Assembly (NCBI GenBank): GCA_036517855.1
Contig: DATDSR010000023.1
Location: 1 to 20,928 of the forward strand
DNA from: DATDSR01 sp036517855
GTDB taxonomy: Bacteria; Patescibacteriota; Minisyncoccia; Phycocordibacterales; DATDSR01
Length of the DNA stretch: 20,928 nt
Reading direction: 5' to 3'
The first letter of the stretch is position 1; each line of letters opens with the position of its first letter. The notes below the pieces were generated by a model. That model was not told the DNA's origin. It did not search any database and saw only the letters and a program-made list of their open reading frames with translations. Positions 15,217 to 20,928 of the stretch are shown here, one piece after another. The translations under genes and the position numbers were made by a program.

Positions 15217-15893
15217 AGCTTTGCGTCGCTCAGAATCTTGCCATCAGTGAGGGTGATGATACGCTTGGCCCGGCGAGCCACCTTCTCATCGTGGGTTATG
15301 ATAATGACTGTTTTACCCCGCTTATTGAGTAATTCGAATATCTCCATCACGTGAGCACCCGACTTTGAATCGAGGTTTCCAGTAGGCTCATCGGCGAATA
15401 GCACGCTCGGATTGTTCACAAGCGCACGAGCAATGGCAACACGTTGCTTCTCTCCGCCAGAGAGTTCAGAGGGTGCGTGCTCGAGCCGATGTGAGAGCCC
15501 AACCTCAGAAAGAGCCGCTTCAGCCATCCCCCGCCACTTGCTCTCTGGCACTGTTGAGTAACCAAGAGGCAAGATTACATTTTCCAATACCGTTGTACGC
15601 GGCAGGAGGTTGAAAGCTTGAAAAACGAAACCCATCTCCTCGTTGCGCACGCGCGCAAGTTCTATATCGTCAAGCTCGTCCATGGTGTGTCCAGCAAAAC
15701 GATACAAGCCAGCCGTGGGCCGATCGAGAAACCCTAGTATATGGAGCAGAGTCGATTTACCCGATCCCGACGGACCCATTATCGAAACCAGTTCGCCCTT
15801 CTCAATTTTGAAAGTGGCGCCCGAAAGGGCCGCGGTCATCGGTCCATCATCAAGATAGGTCTTGTCTATCTTTGTTAGCTCAATCAGAGCCAT
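15213..15893 (-). CDS. MacB/LolD-type ABC transporter ATPase
   Basis: 226 residues. Walker A is GPSGSGKST (40-48), the Q-loop is FVFQAFNLLP (Q92), the signature is LSGGEKQR (144-151), Walker B is VLFADEP (164-170), and IITHD carries the switch His. The D-loop NLDSKSG and the insertion style match the MacB/LolD/FtsE clade. I start at MALIELTKIDKTY (15893), 1 nt after the upstream stop; a longer start would overlap the fusion protein gene. It powers the permease encoded next to it. Confidence 0.93.
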   Translation of the reverse strand: MALIELTKIDKTYLDDGPMTAALSGATFKIEKGELVSIMGPSGSGKSTLLHILGFLDRPTAGLYRFAGHTMDELDDIELARVRNEEMGFVFQAFNLLPRTTVLENVILPLGYSTVPESKWRGMAEAALSEVGLSHRLEHAPSELSGGEKQRVAIARALVNNPSVLFADEPTGNLDSKSGAHVMEIFELLNKRGKTVIIITHDEKVARRAKRIITLTDGKILSDAKL

Positions 15894-15894
15894 A

Positions 15895-17376
15895 CTAGTT
15901 GACGACACGCCCACCTTCACTTAAGCCCGACACAATCTCAACAGAGCCATCGAAACCGTGTAGACCCACAACCACTTCAGTTTTCACCGCGGTCTTAATG
16001 TCGGTACCAACGTTAACAAAACTTTTGCCTCCTTCATCGTTAATCATCCGGCTTGGCAATGTGAGCACTCCCGCGTGTGCAGCAGTTTCGATAGCTACGT
16101 TAGCCGTCATGCCTGACTTTATTCGAATGTCCGCGCTATCAAACTGTAGCGTCGTTTTGTAGGTAGCCACACCATCTATAATAGTCTCCCCTGGATCAAT
16201 GGCAACAACAGTTGACGAGAAAGCAATGTCGGGTCCATAGGCATCGAGCGTAACATCTGCCTTCTGGCCCACAGATACTGTGGCCACGTCGGCCTCTGGC
16301 ACGTTAGCCTCTATTTCGTAAGTACCAGCAGAAGCCAGAGATATACGTGCGTCACCTGCGATGACTGTCTCGCCAAGTTTGAAATCTTGCTTAGTTACAA
16401 TGCCAGAAAACGGCGCAGCGATAACTGCCTTGTTCGCCTCAGCTTGTGCGGAAAGCACTTGGGCGTTCAGTTGATCGAGCTTGGCCTGCGAGGCTCGGAT
16501 GTCCTCGGGGCGCGCTGGGGCTTTAGCAAGTTCAAGTTGTTTGCCGGCAAGATCAAGATCCGCCTGCGCATTTAGCACTGCTTGAGAAGCAGAGGTCACG
16601 TTCGCGATTTGCGTTTCAATACTCGTGCGGGCAGTGTTGACGGCGGCCTTGTACCCATCGATAGTGCCGGCTGAGTAGTTCGCGGTTGGGGTCATACTAT
16701 TTATTACCGTTGCCACTTGAGTTACAAATGCGCGTAGGGACTCGAGTGAGGCCTTGCCACTAAAACTTTTGAGCGCCTCGCCAGCAACTACTCGAGCAAA
16801 GTTAAGATCTGTGTCGCGGCTGTTGCCGGTGACAACGTTAAAAACCGGGGAGGCTGAGTCGGGTGATGAGTAAAACTGGTCGATGTAATACTTGATGGCG
16901 CTCTCGGCCGCAATCCGCGCCGCACTCACAGCGTCACTTTGCAAAGTAATTTTATTATCAAGTACTAACTTAGCGTTGTCATATTTAACTTGGGCGATAC
17001 TCACGTCCTCTGGGCGGCTGCCAATCTTGAGGGCATCAAGACTCGCTTGTTGCGATGCCACAGCGGCCTTGGCCGAAGCCACGGCCGCCAGTAAATCTCC
17101 CATCGACAAACTCACCAACACCTGACCACGGTAGACTTTGTTACCAGCCTTTACGTTAATACTTGCAATCTTACCACCGCGCTCAAAGGCCAAATCCACG
17201 TCCTCGCTTGCCTTAACCCGCCCCGTCACAGCCACTTGGGCCACCACATCACCCCGCGTAACCGCCACGCTTTCATTCATAATAGGCTCGCCACCCAAAC
17301 GAGAAACGGCCACAATGAGTAGCACAACGATAATCCCACTTAAAACCCAAATTTTATGAGCGCGCATGAAACTCAT
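15895..17376 (-). CDS. HlyD/RND-type membrane-fusion protein (MacA-like)
   Basis: 493 residues. One N-terminal helix (about 8-25), then a split biotinyl-lipoyl-like domain (GDVVAQVAVTGRVKASEDVDL..GGKIASINVKAGNKVYRGQVL and, after the coil, APFSGIVTKQDFKLGETV). A long Ala/Gln/Asp-rich alpha-hairpin (about 100-310) separates the halves, and beta-barrel and membrane-proximal domains complete the protein. The coil is unusually long and contains an extra segment (about 165-250). It should link the ABC transporter to the cell envelope. The ATG at 17376 is used because the promoter predicts a start exactly there; a second ATG at 17367 has GGAG upstream. It is first of four genes with the ATPase, permease and tgt. 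Confidence 0.9.
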   Translation of the reverse strand: MSFMRAHKIWVLSGIIVVLLIVAVSRLGGEPIMNESVAVTRGDVVAQVAVTGRVKASEDVDLAFERGGKIASINVKAGNKVYRGQVLVSLSMGDLLAAVASAKAAVASQQASLDALKIGSRPEDVSIAQVKYDNAKLVLDNKITLQSDAVSAARIAAESAIKYYIDQFYSSPDSASPVFNVVTGNSRDTDLNFARVVAGEALKSFSGKASLESLRAFVTQVATVINSMTPTANYSAGTIDGYKAAVNTARTSIETQIANVTSASQAVLNAQADLDLAGKQLELAKAPARPEDIRASQAKLDQLNAQVLSAQAEANKAVIAAPFSGIVTKQDFKLGETVIAGDARISLASAGTYEIEANVPEADVATVSVGQKADVTLDAYGPDIAFSSTVVAIDPGETIIDGVATYKTTLQFDSADIRIKSGMTANVAIETAAHAGVLTLPSRMINDEGGKSFVNVGTDIKTAVKTEVVVGLHGFDGSVEIVSGLSEGGRVVN

Positions 17377-17382
17377 ACTCCG

Positions 17383-17411
17383 AAACTACCACAACAAACC
17401 CTCAAGGTCAA
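17383..17411 (-). promoter_or_regulatory. Promoter of the efflux-tgt operon, likely leaderless
   Basis: On the minus strand TTGACC (17411-17406), a 17-nt spacer ending in TGG, then TAGTTT (17388-17383). The ATG at 17376 is the seventh base after the -10. Confidence 0.6.
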
Positions 17412-17416
17412 TTTGT

Positions 17417-17451
17417 AAAACGGGGCAGGGAGGCGTGTTACGCCCCCCTGC
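17417..17451 (-). terminator. Intrinsic terminator after the 17465-17902 gene
   Basis: GCAGGG/CCCTGC outer stem and GGCGT/ACGCC inner stem with one mismatch between them and a 3-nt loop. On the minus strand the hairpin is followed by CCCGTTTTAC. It insulates this gene from the efflux operon promoter just downstream. Confidence 0.75.
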
Positions 17452-17464
17452 GAAAAGTCCTAGC

Positions 17465-17902
17465 CTACTTGAGCAACTCGAATAACCTGTGGAGACCTGC
17501 TCCATCTTTGACGAGCACCTCGTTCGGGTGAAGCCATGATGCCGCGAACGATTCGATTGGTGGTGGGAAGACCGAGGCCACAACCACCTTGAGATCCTCG
17601 CCCACCGGTGCCGGGTGGTGCAACGCAGTCGCGACCAGGACACAGCAGTCCATACCTTCGGACCTATTGGCCGCGGCGGCTTTATGCCCCGACGGAGTCC
17701 ACGTGCCACCGACGAGGAGCAGAACACGGCTAGGCTGAGCCTCACTTATCAGCCTCGTAAGCCTTACCACCAGGAAGTCTGGGTCAAAGAGACCCGACTC
17801 TTGGGTGGGCATCACCCCTTCGAACGTATGACCGCCCTCTTGCGCAAGATCTTCGTATAGCCGCTGTACCGAAGAATTCGCCTCCACTGCTATAACGTGC
17901 AC
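17465..17902 (-). CDS. Hypothetical protein, 145 aa, possibly receiver-like fold
   Basis: No family is recognised with confidence. Alternating beta/alpha segments are seen: HVIAVEANSSVQRLYEDLAQEGG, then RVLLLVGG, CCVLVATAL and LKVVVASVF, ending in NEVLVKDGAGLHRLFELL. The first and last segments resemble the edges of a CheY-type receiver (VVEDN..., LL at the end), but the acidic pocket and phosphoacceptor are not evident, so a degenerate receiver or another Rossmann-like fold is speculative. The GTG start at 17902 has AGAGGTG just upstream. It has its own promoter, within the end of msrB, and its own terminator. Confidence 0.7.
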   Translation of the reverse strand: MHVIAVEANSSVQRLYEDLAQEGGHTFEGVMPTQESGLFDPDFLVVRLTRLISEAQPSRVLLLVGGTWTPSGHKAAAANRSEGMDCCVLVATALHHPAPVGEDLKVVVASVFPPPIESFAASWLHPNEVLVKDGAGLHRLFELLK

Positions 17903-17926
17903 GGTTTCACCTCTCTTCCTGCAACA

Positions 17927-17955
17927 AACTTATTCTCCTTCCTTCTTCAAGTCAA
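17927..17955 (-). promoter_or_regulatory. Promoter of the 17465-17902 gene
   Basis: On the minus strand TTGACT (17955-17950), a 17-nt spacer, then TAAGTT (17932-17927). The -10 includes the msrB stop codon, so the promoter is embedded in the msrB 3' end. Confidence 0.55.
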
Positions 17956-18334
17956 GGGCACAGGAGTTGATACAGAAGCGTTTGCCCGTACCCTGCCCCG
18001 AGCCCGTCGAGGGGTCGGCGGGACCATCGTCAAATACATGTCCCAGGTGGCCGCCGCATTTGGCACAGGTCACTTCGACACGGGTCATACCGTGAGAATC
18101 GTCTGGGACGAGCACGACTGAGCCAGGTAGAGCCTGGTCAAAACTTGGCCAACCAGTGCCTGAATCAAATTTGGCCTCGCTCGAGAAAAGTTGCGAGCCA
18201 CAGCCTGCGCATACGAACATACCCTTGCCATGCTCGTTCACATATTTACCCGTAAAAGCGGGCTCTGTCCCTCTCTCCCGCAACACACGATATTGCTCTG
18301 GCGTTAATTTCTGCTTCCAATCTTCGTCAGTCAT
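17930..18334 (-). CDS. msrB: Peptide-methionine (R)-S-oxide reductase
   Basis: 134 residues, a single-domain MsrB. It reduces methionine-R-sulfoxide in proteins. Zinc cysteines are C42/C45 (CAGC) and C90/C93 (CAKC). GTGWPSF and GGHLGHVFDDGP are conserved, and the catalytic Cys is C121 in KRFCINS. Between DDGP and TGKRFC, where most MsrB proteins have only two or three residues, the frame carries ADPSTGSGQG, encoded by a family A repeat; this lengthens the loop just before the catalytic Cys. The ATG at 18334 is 4 nt after the SDR stop, so the two genes are probably cotranscribed. Confidence 0.95.
   Translation of the reverse strand: MTDEDWKQKLTPEQYRVLRERGTEPAFTGKYVNEHGKGMFVCAGCGSQLFSSEAKFDSGTGWPSFDQALPGSVVLVPDDSHGMTRVEVTCAKCGGHLGHVFDDGPADPSTGSGQGTGKRFCINSCALDLKKEGE
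17996..18014. repeat. 19-nt palindromic repeat (family A), msrB copy
   Basis: CCCCGAGCCCGTCGAGGGG has the same arms and opposed GA steps as the uvrA and uvrC copies with a shorter, changed loop. It is translated as DPSTGSG. Confidence 0.7.
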
Positions 18335-18338
18335 AGGC

Positions 18339-19073
18339 CTAGGCTAGCGTACCACCATCGACTACATACGAGACACCGGTTACAAATGAGTTTCGCTCGT
18401 CGGCAAGGAAGAGGGCGACTCGGGACACATCCTCCGGCTCACCAATTCTTCCCACCGGGCTTCGCTCTTTATACCACTCTTTCATTTCATTTTCATTTTC
18501 GAAATAACTTCGTTGCATAGCTGTGTTAATTGCACCCGGGCAAACACAGTTGAATCTGACTCCCTGTTTACCGAACGCCCTCGCCAAAGCTCTTGAATGA
18601 ATTACAACTGCGGCTTTGGACGCACTGTATACGGGCACATCAACATCCGGCTGGATACCAGCCCGGGAAGCAATATTGACCACATTGCCTTTAGTTCTCA
18701 AAAGTTCTGGCAACGCGTACTTGATCATCATCACCACCCCCTTCACATTGGTGTGAAATATTTTCTCGAAATTCTCACCAGCGATGTCAAATTTGTCTTC
18801 GTTTATGAGCGAGATGCCGGCGTTGTTTACGAGTACATCAAGTTTACCGAATTCTTTGACAGTCTCATCAACCAAATTCTTGCAATCTGCCTCTTGCGAC
18901 ACATCAGTACGCACAAATTTGGCACTAATCTCCTTGGCAATTCCTTCACCTTTCTCAACACTTGGTGAGGCAATCACTACTTGCGCACCTTCCTCGACGA
19001 ACAGCCTGGCAATGGCAAGACCAATGCCAGATGTACCTCCTGTCACAATCACTATCTTATCATTCAAAATCAT
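18339..19073 (-). CDS. Short-chain dehydrogenase/reductase
   Basis: 244 residues, a classical SDR. The cofactor motif TGGTSGIG (11-18), NNAG (83-86), catalytic S136, Y149 and K153 (YSASK) and the PGAINTAM loop are present. It ends in FVTGVSYVVDGGTLA, as in FabG-type proteins. No acidic residue is obvious at the end of beta-2 (VVIASPS), which favours NADP. It could be a 3-oxoacyl-ACP reductase or a sugar or alcohol dehydrogenase; the sequence does not decide. It lies 27 bp after the membrane protein gene and 4 nt before msrB. Confidence 0.88.
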   Translation of the reverse strand: MILNDKIVIVTGGTSGIGLAIARLFVEEGAQVVIASPSVEKGEGIAKEISAKFVRTDVSQEADCKNLVDETVKEFGKLDVLVNNAGISLINEDKFDIAGENFEKIFHTNVKGVVMMIKYALPELLRTKGNVVNIASRAGIQPDVDVPVYSASKAAVVIHSRALARAFGKQGVRFNCVCPGAINTAMQRSYFENENEMKEWYKERSPVGRIGEPEDVSRVALFLADERNSFVTGVSYVVDGGTLA

Positions 19074-19100
19074 AGACGCTCAGTCTAACATAGGCTCTCT

Positions 19101-19658
19101 TTATGAGCCAAGGGCTTGAGTGATTGTGGCAATAACGAGAATGCCCGTAAAATTTGCAAGAAATGAGAAAAGGATAAAATAATTACGACTTAAGCTTGAG
19201 AGACCAAAAATAGCAAGACCAAACTCATCGGGTAACGGTGACGCAATAATAAGCGCGCCGATAAAAGGGGAAAAGATACGAAAGAGGCGCGCATGTAAAA
19301 TGTGTTTAATTTTACCTACGGTACTGCGGCCGAGCATGGCCTTAATGTCGGTGGCTAGCCGACCTCGCATGAGAGTAAGCAGAAACGCATCGCCAAGCAC
19401 GGCACCTATGGCACCAAAGAATGCAATCCACAAGACCGAGGCACCCACTGCAAGTTTACTAATTGCGGCGATGGAGAAAGCAGTAGTAAAAGCCGATGTG
19501 AAGAAGAGTCCGGCTATCAAACTCTCAAGTGCCCGCGTTTTGCCCAGCGAATAGAGGAGTTCCTCCAGGAGACCGGACTTGGTCACAGCCACAGCAAGAA
19601 CAATGCTAACAGCAATAAACAGTAAGTCGATAAGTATGTGTTGCCTCGCTTTGCCCAC
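19101..19658 (-). CDS. Polytopic membrane protein, possibly VTT/DedA-like
   Basis: 185 residues with four to five hydrophobic helices (about 8-26, 43-66, 69-97, 125-145, 155-182). FFGAIGAVLGDAFLLTLMRGRL and ASPLPDEFGLAIFGLSSLSRNYF recall the G...GD and proline-containing re-entrant segments of VTT/DedA proteins, but the full motif is not present. The function is unknown. The start is GTG at 19658, supported by an extended consensus -10 that places transcription start on that codon. It is probably first of the unit with the SDR and msrB. Confidence 0.7.
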   Translation of the reverse strand: MGKARQHILIDLLFIAVSIVLAVAVTKSGLLEELLYSLGKTRALESLIAGLFFTSAFTTAFSIAAISKLAVGASVLWIAFFGAIGAVLGDAFLLTLMRGRLATDIKAMLGRSTVGKIKHILHARLFRIFSPFIGALIIASPLPDEFGLAIFGLSSLSRNYFILFSFLANFTGILVIATITQALGS

Positions 19659-19664
19659 CTGTTG

Positions 19665-19673
19665 ATTATAGCA
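19665..19673 (-). promoter_or_regulatory. Consensus extended -10, leaderless GTG start
   Basis: TGC-TATAAT on the minus strand (19673-19665). The GTG at 19658 begins on the seventh base after the -10. No clear -35 is present. Confidence 0.6.
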
Positions 19674-19682
19674 GGCGAAACG

Positions 19683-19702
19683 GAGTATTTACGAGTATTT
19701 AC
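19683..19702. repeat. 10-bp tandem duplication
   Basis: GAGTATTTAC occurs twice without a gap. It lies between the cupredoxin-like gene stop and the next promoter, upstream of the TATAAT box on the minus strand. Confidence 0.5.
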
Positions 19703-20145
19703 TATTTCACGTACACCACACCAAAATCCTCGCGGTGATTTATGTTGTAGTAGGTGTACGCGCCGCTCTGACCAAAGGCAAAGTCAAACGACTCGCCGAT
19801 GCCTATAGACTTACCTTGACTTAATGCGGCGTACGGTTGGTTAGTCTGATCTACGGCAGAGATACTCAAGGCGTCTGAAGATTCATTCACGAAATGCACA
19901 GAGGTGCCAGGTGCCACCGTAATGTTCTTGGGGCTGAAACCACTCTTATAGTAATGCACTATCACTGCACCTGTCGAAGTGAGTTCAAGAGAAGCTGTTG
20001 TTTGCTTGGTGTTTTGTCTATTCCCGCCAATCGTGGCTGTATCCGTCGAATTGCTCTCTCTACCTTGATTGTAGGCGATAACGCCAATAATAACAGCAAG
20101 CACCAAAATGCCCGCCAACCAAGCCCATCCAGTTTTATTGTTCAT
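19702..20145 (-). CDS. Membrane-anchored cupredoxin-like protein without copper ligands
   Basis: 147 residues. One N-terminal helix (about 8-25) and a Ser/Thr-rich linker precede a cupredoxin-like beta domain (about 60-147): IVHYYKSGFSPKNITVAPGTSVHFVNES and FDFAFGQSGAYTYYNINHREDFGVVYVK. In copper proteins these places carry His, then C..H..M. Here the first His is absent and the second cluster reads YYNINHREDF, with only the His kept, so copper binding is unlikely. An extracytoplasmic location is inferred. It follows the 113-aa gene by 4 bp. Confidence 0.7.
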   Translation of the reverse strand: MNNKTGWAWLAGILVLAVIIGVIAYNQGRESNSTDTATIGGNRQNTKQTTASLELTSTGAVIVHYYKSGFSPKNITVAPGTSVHFVNESSDALSISAVDQTNQPYAALSQGKSIGIGESFDFAFGQSGAYTYYNINHREDFGVVYVK

Positions 20146-20149
20146 AAGA

Positions 20150-20491
20150 TTATCTATTGCTACGAGCCGCTCTGCTAATAGTCTTCCAATGTTTTTTAAG
20201 GTCTACTGCCAGAGCGGCAACCTCGGCCTTGCCTGCTATTTTTCCCTTGGCATAGTCCTTAGCCACTCTGTCGATAATCTCGCGATATATCGGTTCTGTA
20301 ATCTCGTGGGCCGCCTCAAGCTTGGCCACCACATCACCCTTCATCTTAATCGCCCATGCCTTCGCTTGTTGCTGGTGCTTCTTACCCCTTGGGCCGAAGA
20401 GGAAGTAGGCCGTGGCCGCCACTCCCGCGATACTTGCGCCGATAATTGCTAATTTTACTCCTCGTGAACTGCCTGTTGTTGCTTTTTTCAT
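20150..20491 (-). CDS. Small membrane-anchored protein, 113 aa
   Basis: I do not recognise a defined family. A basic N-terminus and one hydrophobic helix (about 13-32, VKLAIIGASIAGVAATAYFLF) are followed by a Lys/Ala-rich helical domain (GPRGKKHQQQAKAWAIKMKG and onwards), a general shape shared with YtxH-like proteins. The function is unknown. It lies between the 84-aa membrane protein and the cupredoxin-like gene in one minus-strand unit. Confidence 0.65.
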   Translation of the reverse strand: MKKATTGSSRGVKLAIIGASIAGVAATAYFLFGPRGKKHQQQAKAWAIKMKGDVVAKLEAAHEITEPIYREIIDRVAKDYAKGKIAGKAEVAALAVDLKKHWKTISRAARSNR

Positions 20492-20503
20492 ACAATATAT
20501 TTG

Positions 20504-20758
20504 TTATTTAATGTGCTTGCGGCGACGTGAGGGAGGGAAGAAGAAGCGAAAGATTGGGTTATCTTCAAGTCGTTCTTTAAGTTCAACCACGAACTCCTCC
20601 GAATCTGCAAAGCGGTCCTGGAGCGCCACGGAGAGGGCGTGGAGATTCCTACCCGCTTTGATTAAGTAATACAAGACGAGAGAGACCAAAACTGTGAGCA
20701 CGACCGTCGCTATCGATGCGATGAAGAAGAATATGTCGGCTTTTACGAGCGTATCCAT
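20504..20758 (-). CDS. Small single-helix membrane protein, 84 aa
   Basis: One long hydrophobic helix (about 8-34) is followed by an amphipathic helical segment and a basic tail (FFFPPSRRRKHIK) that suggests the C-terminus is cytoplasmic. No family is recognised. It begins 9 nt after the partial peptidoglycan-binding gene; the 5' flank is purely AT (TTAATAATAAAT) with no Shine-Dalgarno sequence. Confidence 0.6.
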   Translation of the reverse strand: MDTLVKADIFFFIASIATVVLTVLVSLVLYYLIKAGRNLHALSVALQDRFADSEEFVVELKERLEDNPIFRFFFPPSRRRKHIK

Positions 20759-20767
20759 TATTTATTA

Positions 20768-20926
20768 TTAATGCGCGCCTATGTATGCGCGAGTGATAGG
20801 ACCGAAGTTACCAAGGGCTGGGTTGATGCCGACATTTGTCTGAAACTCGGCGAGTGCAGAGCGCGTAAGTGGTCCGAAGTAAGCAGTGGCTCCGACGCTA
20901 CCTAAAGCAACAGCGGCCGAACCTTT
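20768..20926 (-). CDS. Peptidoglycan-binding domain protein, C-terminal end (partial)
   Basis: The last 52 codons are visible, ending in TAA at 20768-20770; the 5' part lies beyond the window. The sequence holds a PG_binding_1-like repeat: TAYFGPLTRSALAEFQ, then NVGINPALGNFGPITRAYIG. Secreted or surface proteins with this repeat are common in Patescibacteria. It appears to be the first visible gene of the unit that continues with the two small membrane proteins and the cupredoxin-like protein. Confidence 0.75.
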   Translation of the reverse strand, partial: KGSAAVALGSVGATAYFGPLTRSALAEFQTNVGINPALGNFGPITRAYIGAH

Positions 20927-20928
20927 GT

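Overview
The window looks like a piece of a Patescibacteria (CPR, Parcubacteria-like) genome. This is inferred from a short UvrC without a C-terminal helix-hairpin-helix domain, many small membrane-anchored proteins with no obvious family, tightly packed genes with ATGA overlaps, and a partial protein made of the YFGPxTR/FQ peptidoglycan-binding repeats common in these genomes. No rRNA, tRNA or CRISPR array is visible.

Layout. 1-573: the end of an IS481-like transposase, then a strongly promoted and terminated transcript with no convincing protein (candidate ncRNA). 574-5698 (minus): uvrA, a small two-helix membrane protein, uvrC and a Ddl-like ATP-grasp ligase. 6166-9008 (minus): a membrane-anchored DUF7282-like protein, glutamate dehydrogenase and a membrane-anchored trypsin-like protease. 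9814-10476 (plus): a Y1/HUH REP-associated transposase (RAYT) between two REP-like hairpins. 10480-12474 (minus): uvrB. 12725-17376 (minus): membrane-fusion protein, ABC ATPase, MacB-type permease and tgt. 17930-19658 (minus): polytopic membrane protein, SDR and msrB. 19702-20928 (minus): peptidoglycan-binding protein (partial), two small membrane proteins and a cupredoxin-like protein.

Four unrecognised genes (5823-6098, 9204-9698, 12510-12683, 17465-17902) are set apart from these operons. Each has its own promoter, a good Shine-Dalgarno sequence and a hairpin at its 3' end; the ncRNA candidate has the same kind of promoter and terminator. Several operon starts instead have a -10 box placed so that transcription would begin on or next to the start codon (leaderless).

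The most unusual feature is a set of short palindromic repeats lying in frame inside conserved genes. A 20-nt repeat occurs in uvrA, uvrC and msrB. A 26-nt repeat occurs in ddl, uvrC and uvrA and at the 3' end of the protease gene. A 60-nt inverted-repeat block lies in tgt. AT-rich repeats form part of uvrC and the start of uvrA. With a RAYT flanked by its own hairpins in the same window, this suggests a REP-like element system that tolerates or exploits insertion into coding sequence. Mobilisation by this RAYT is an inference.
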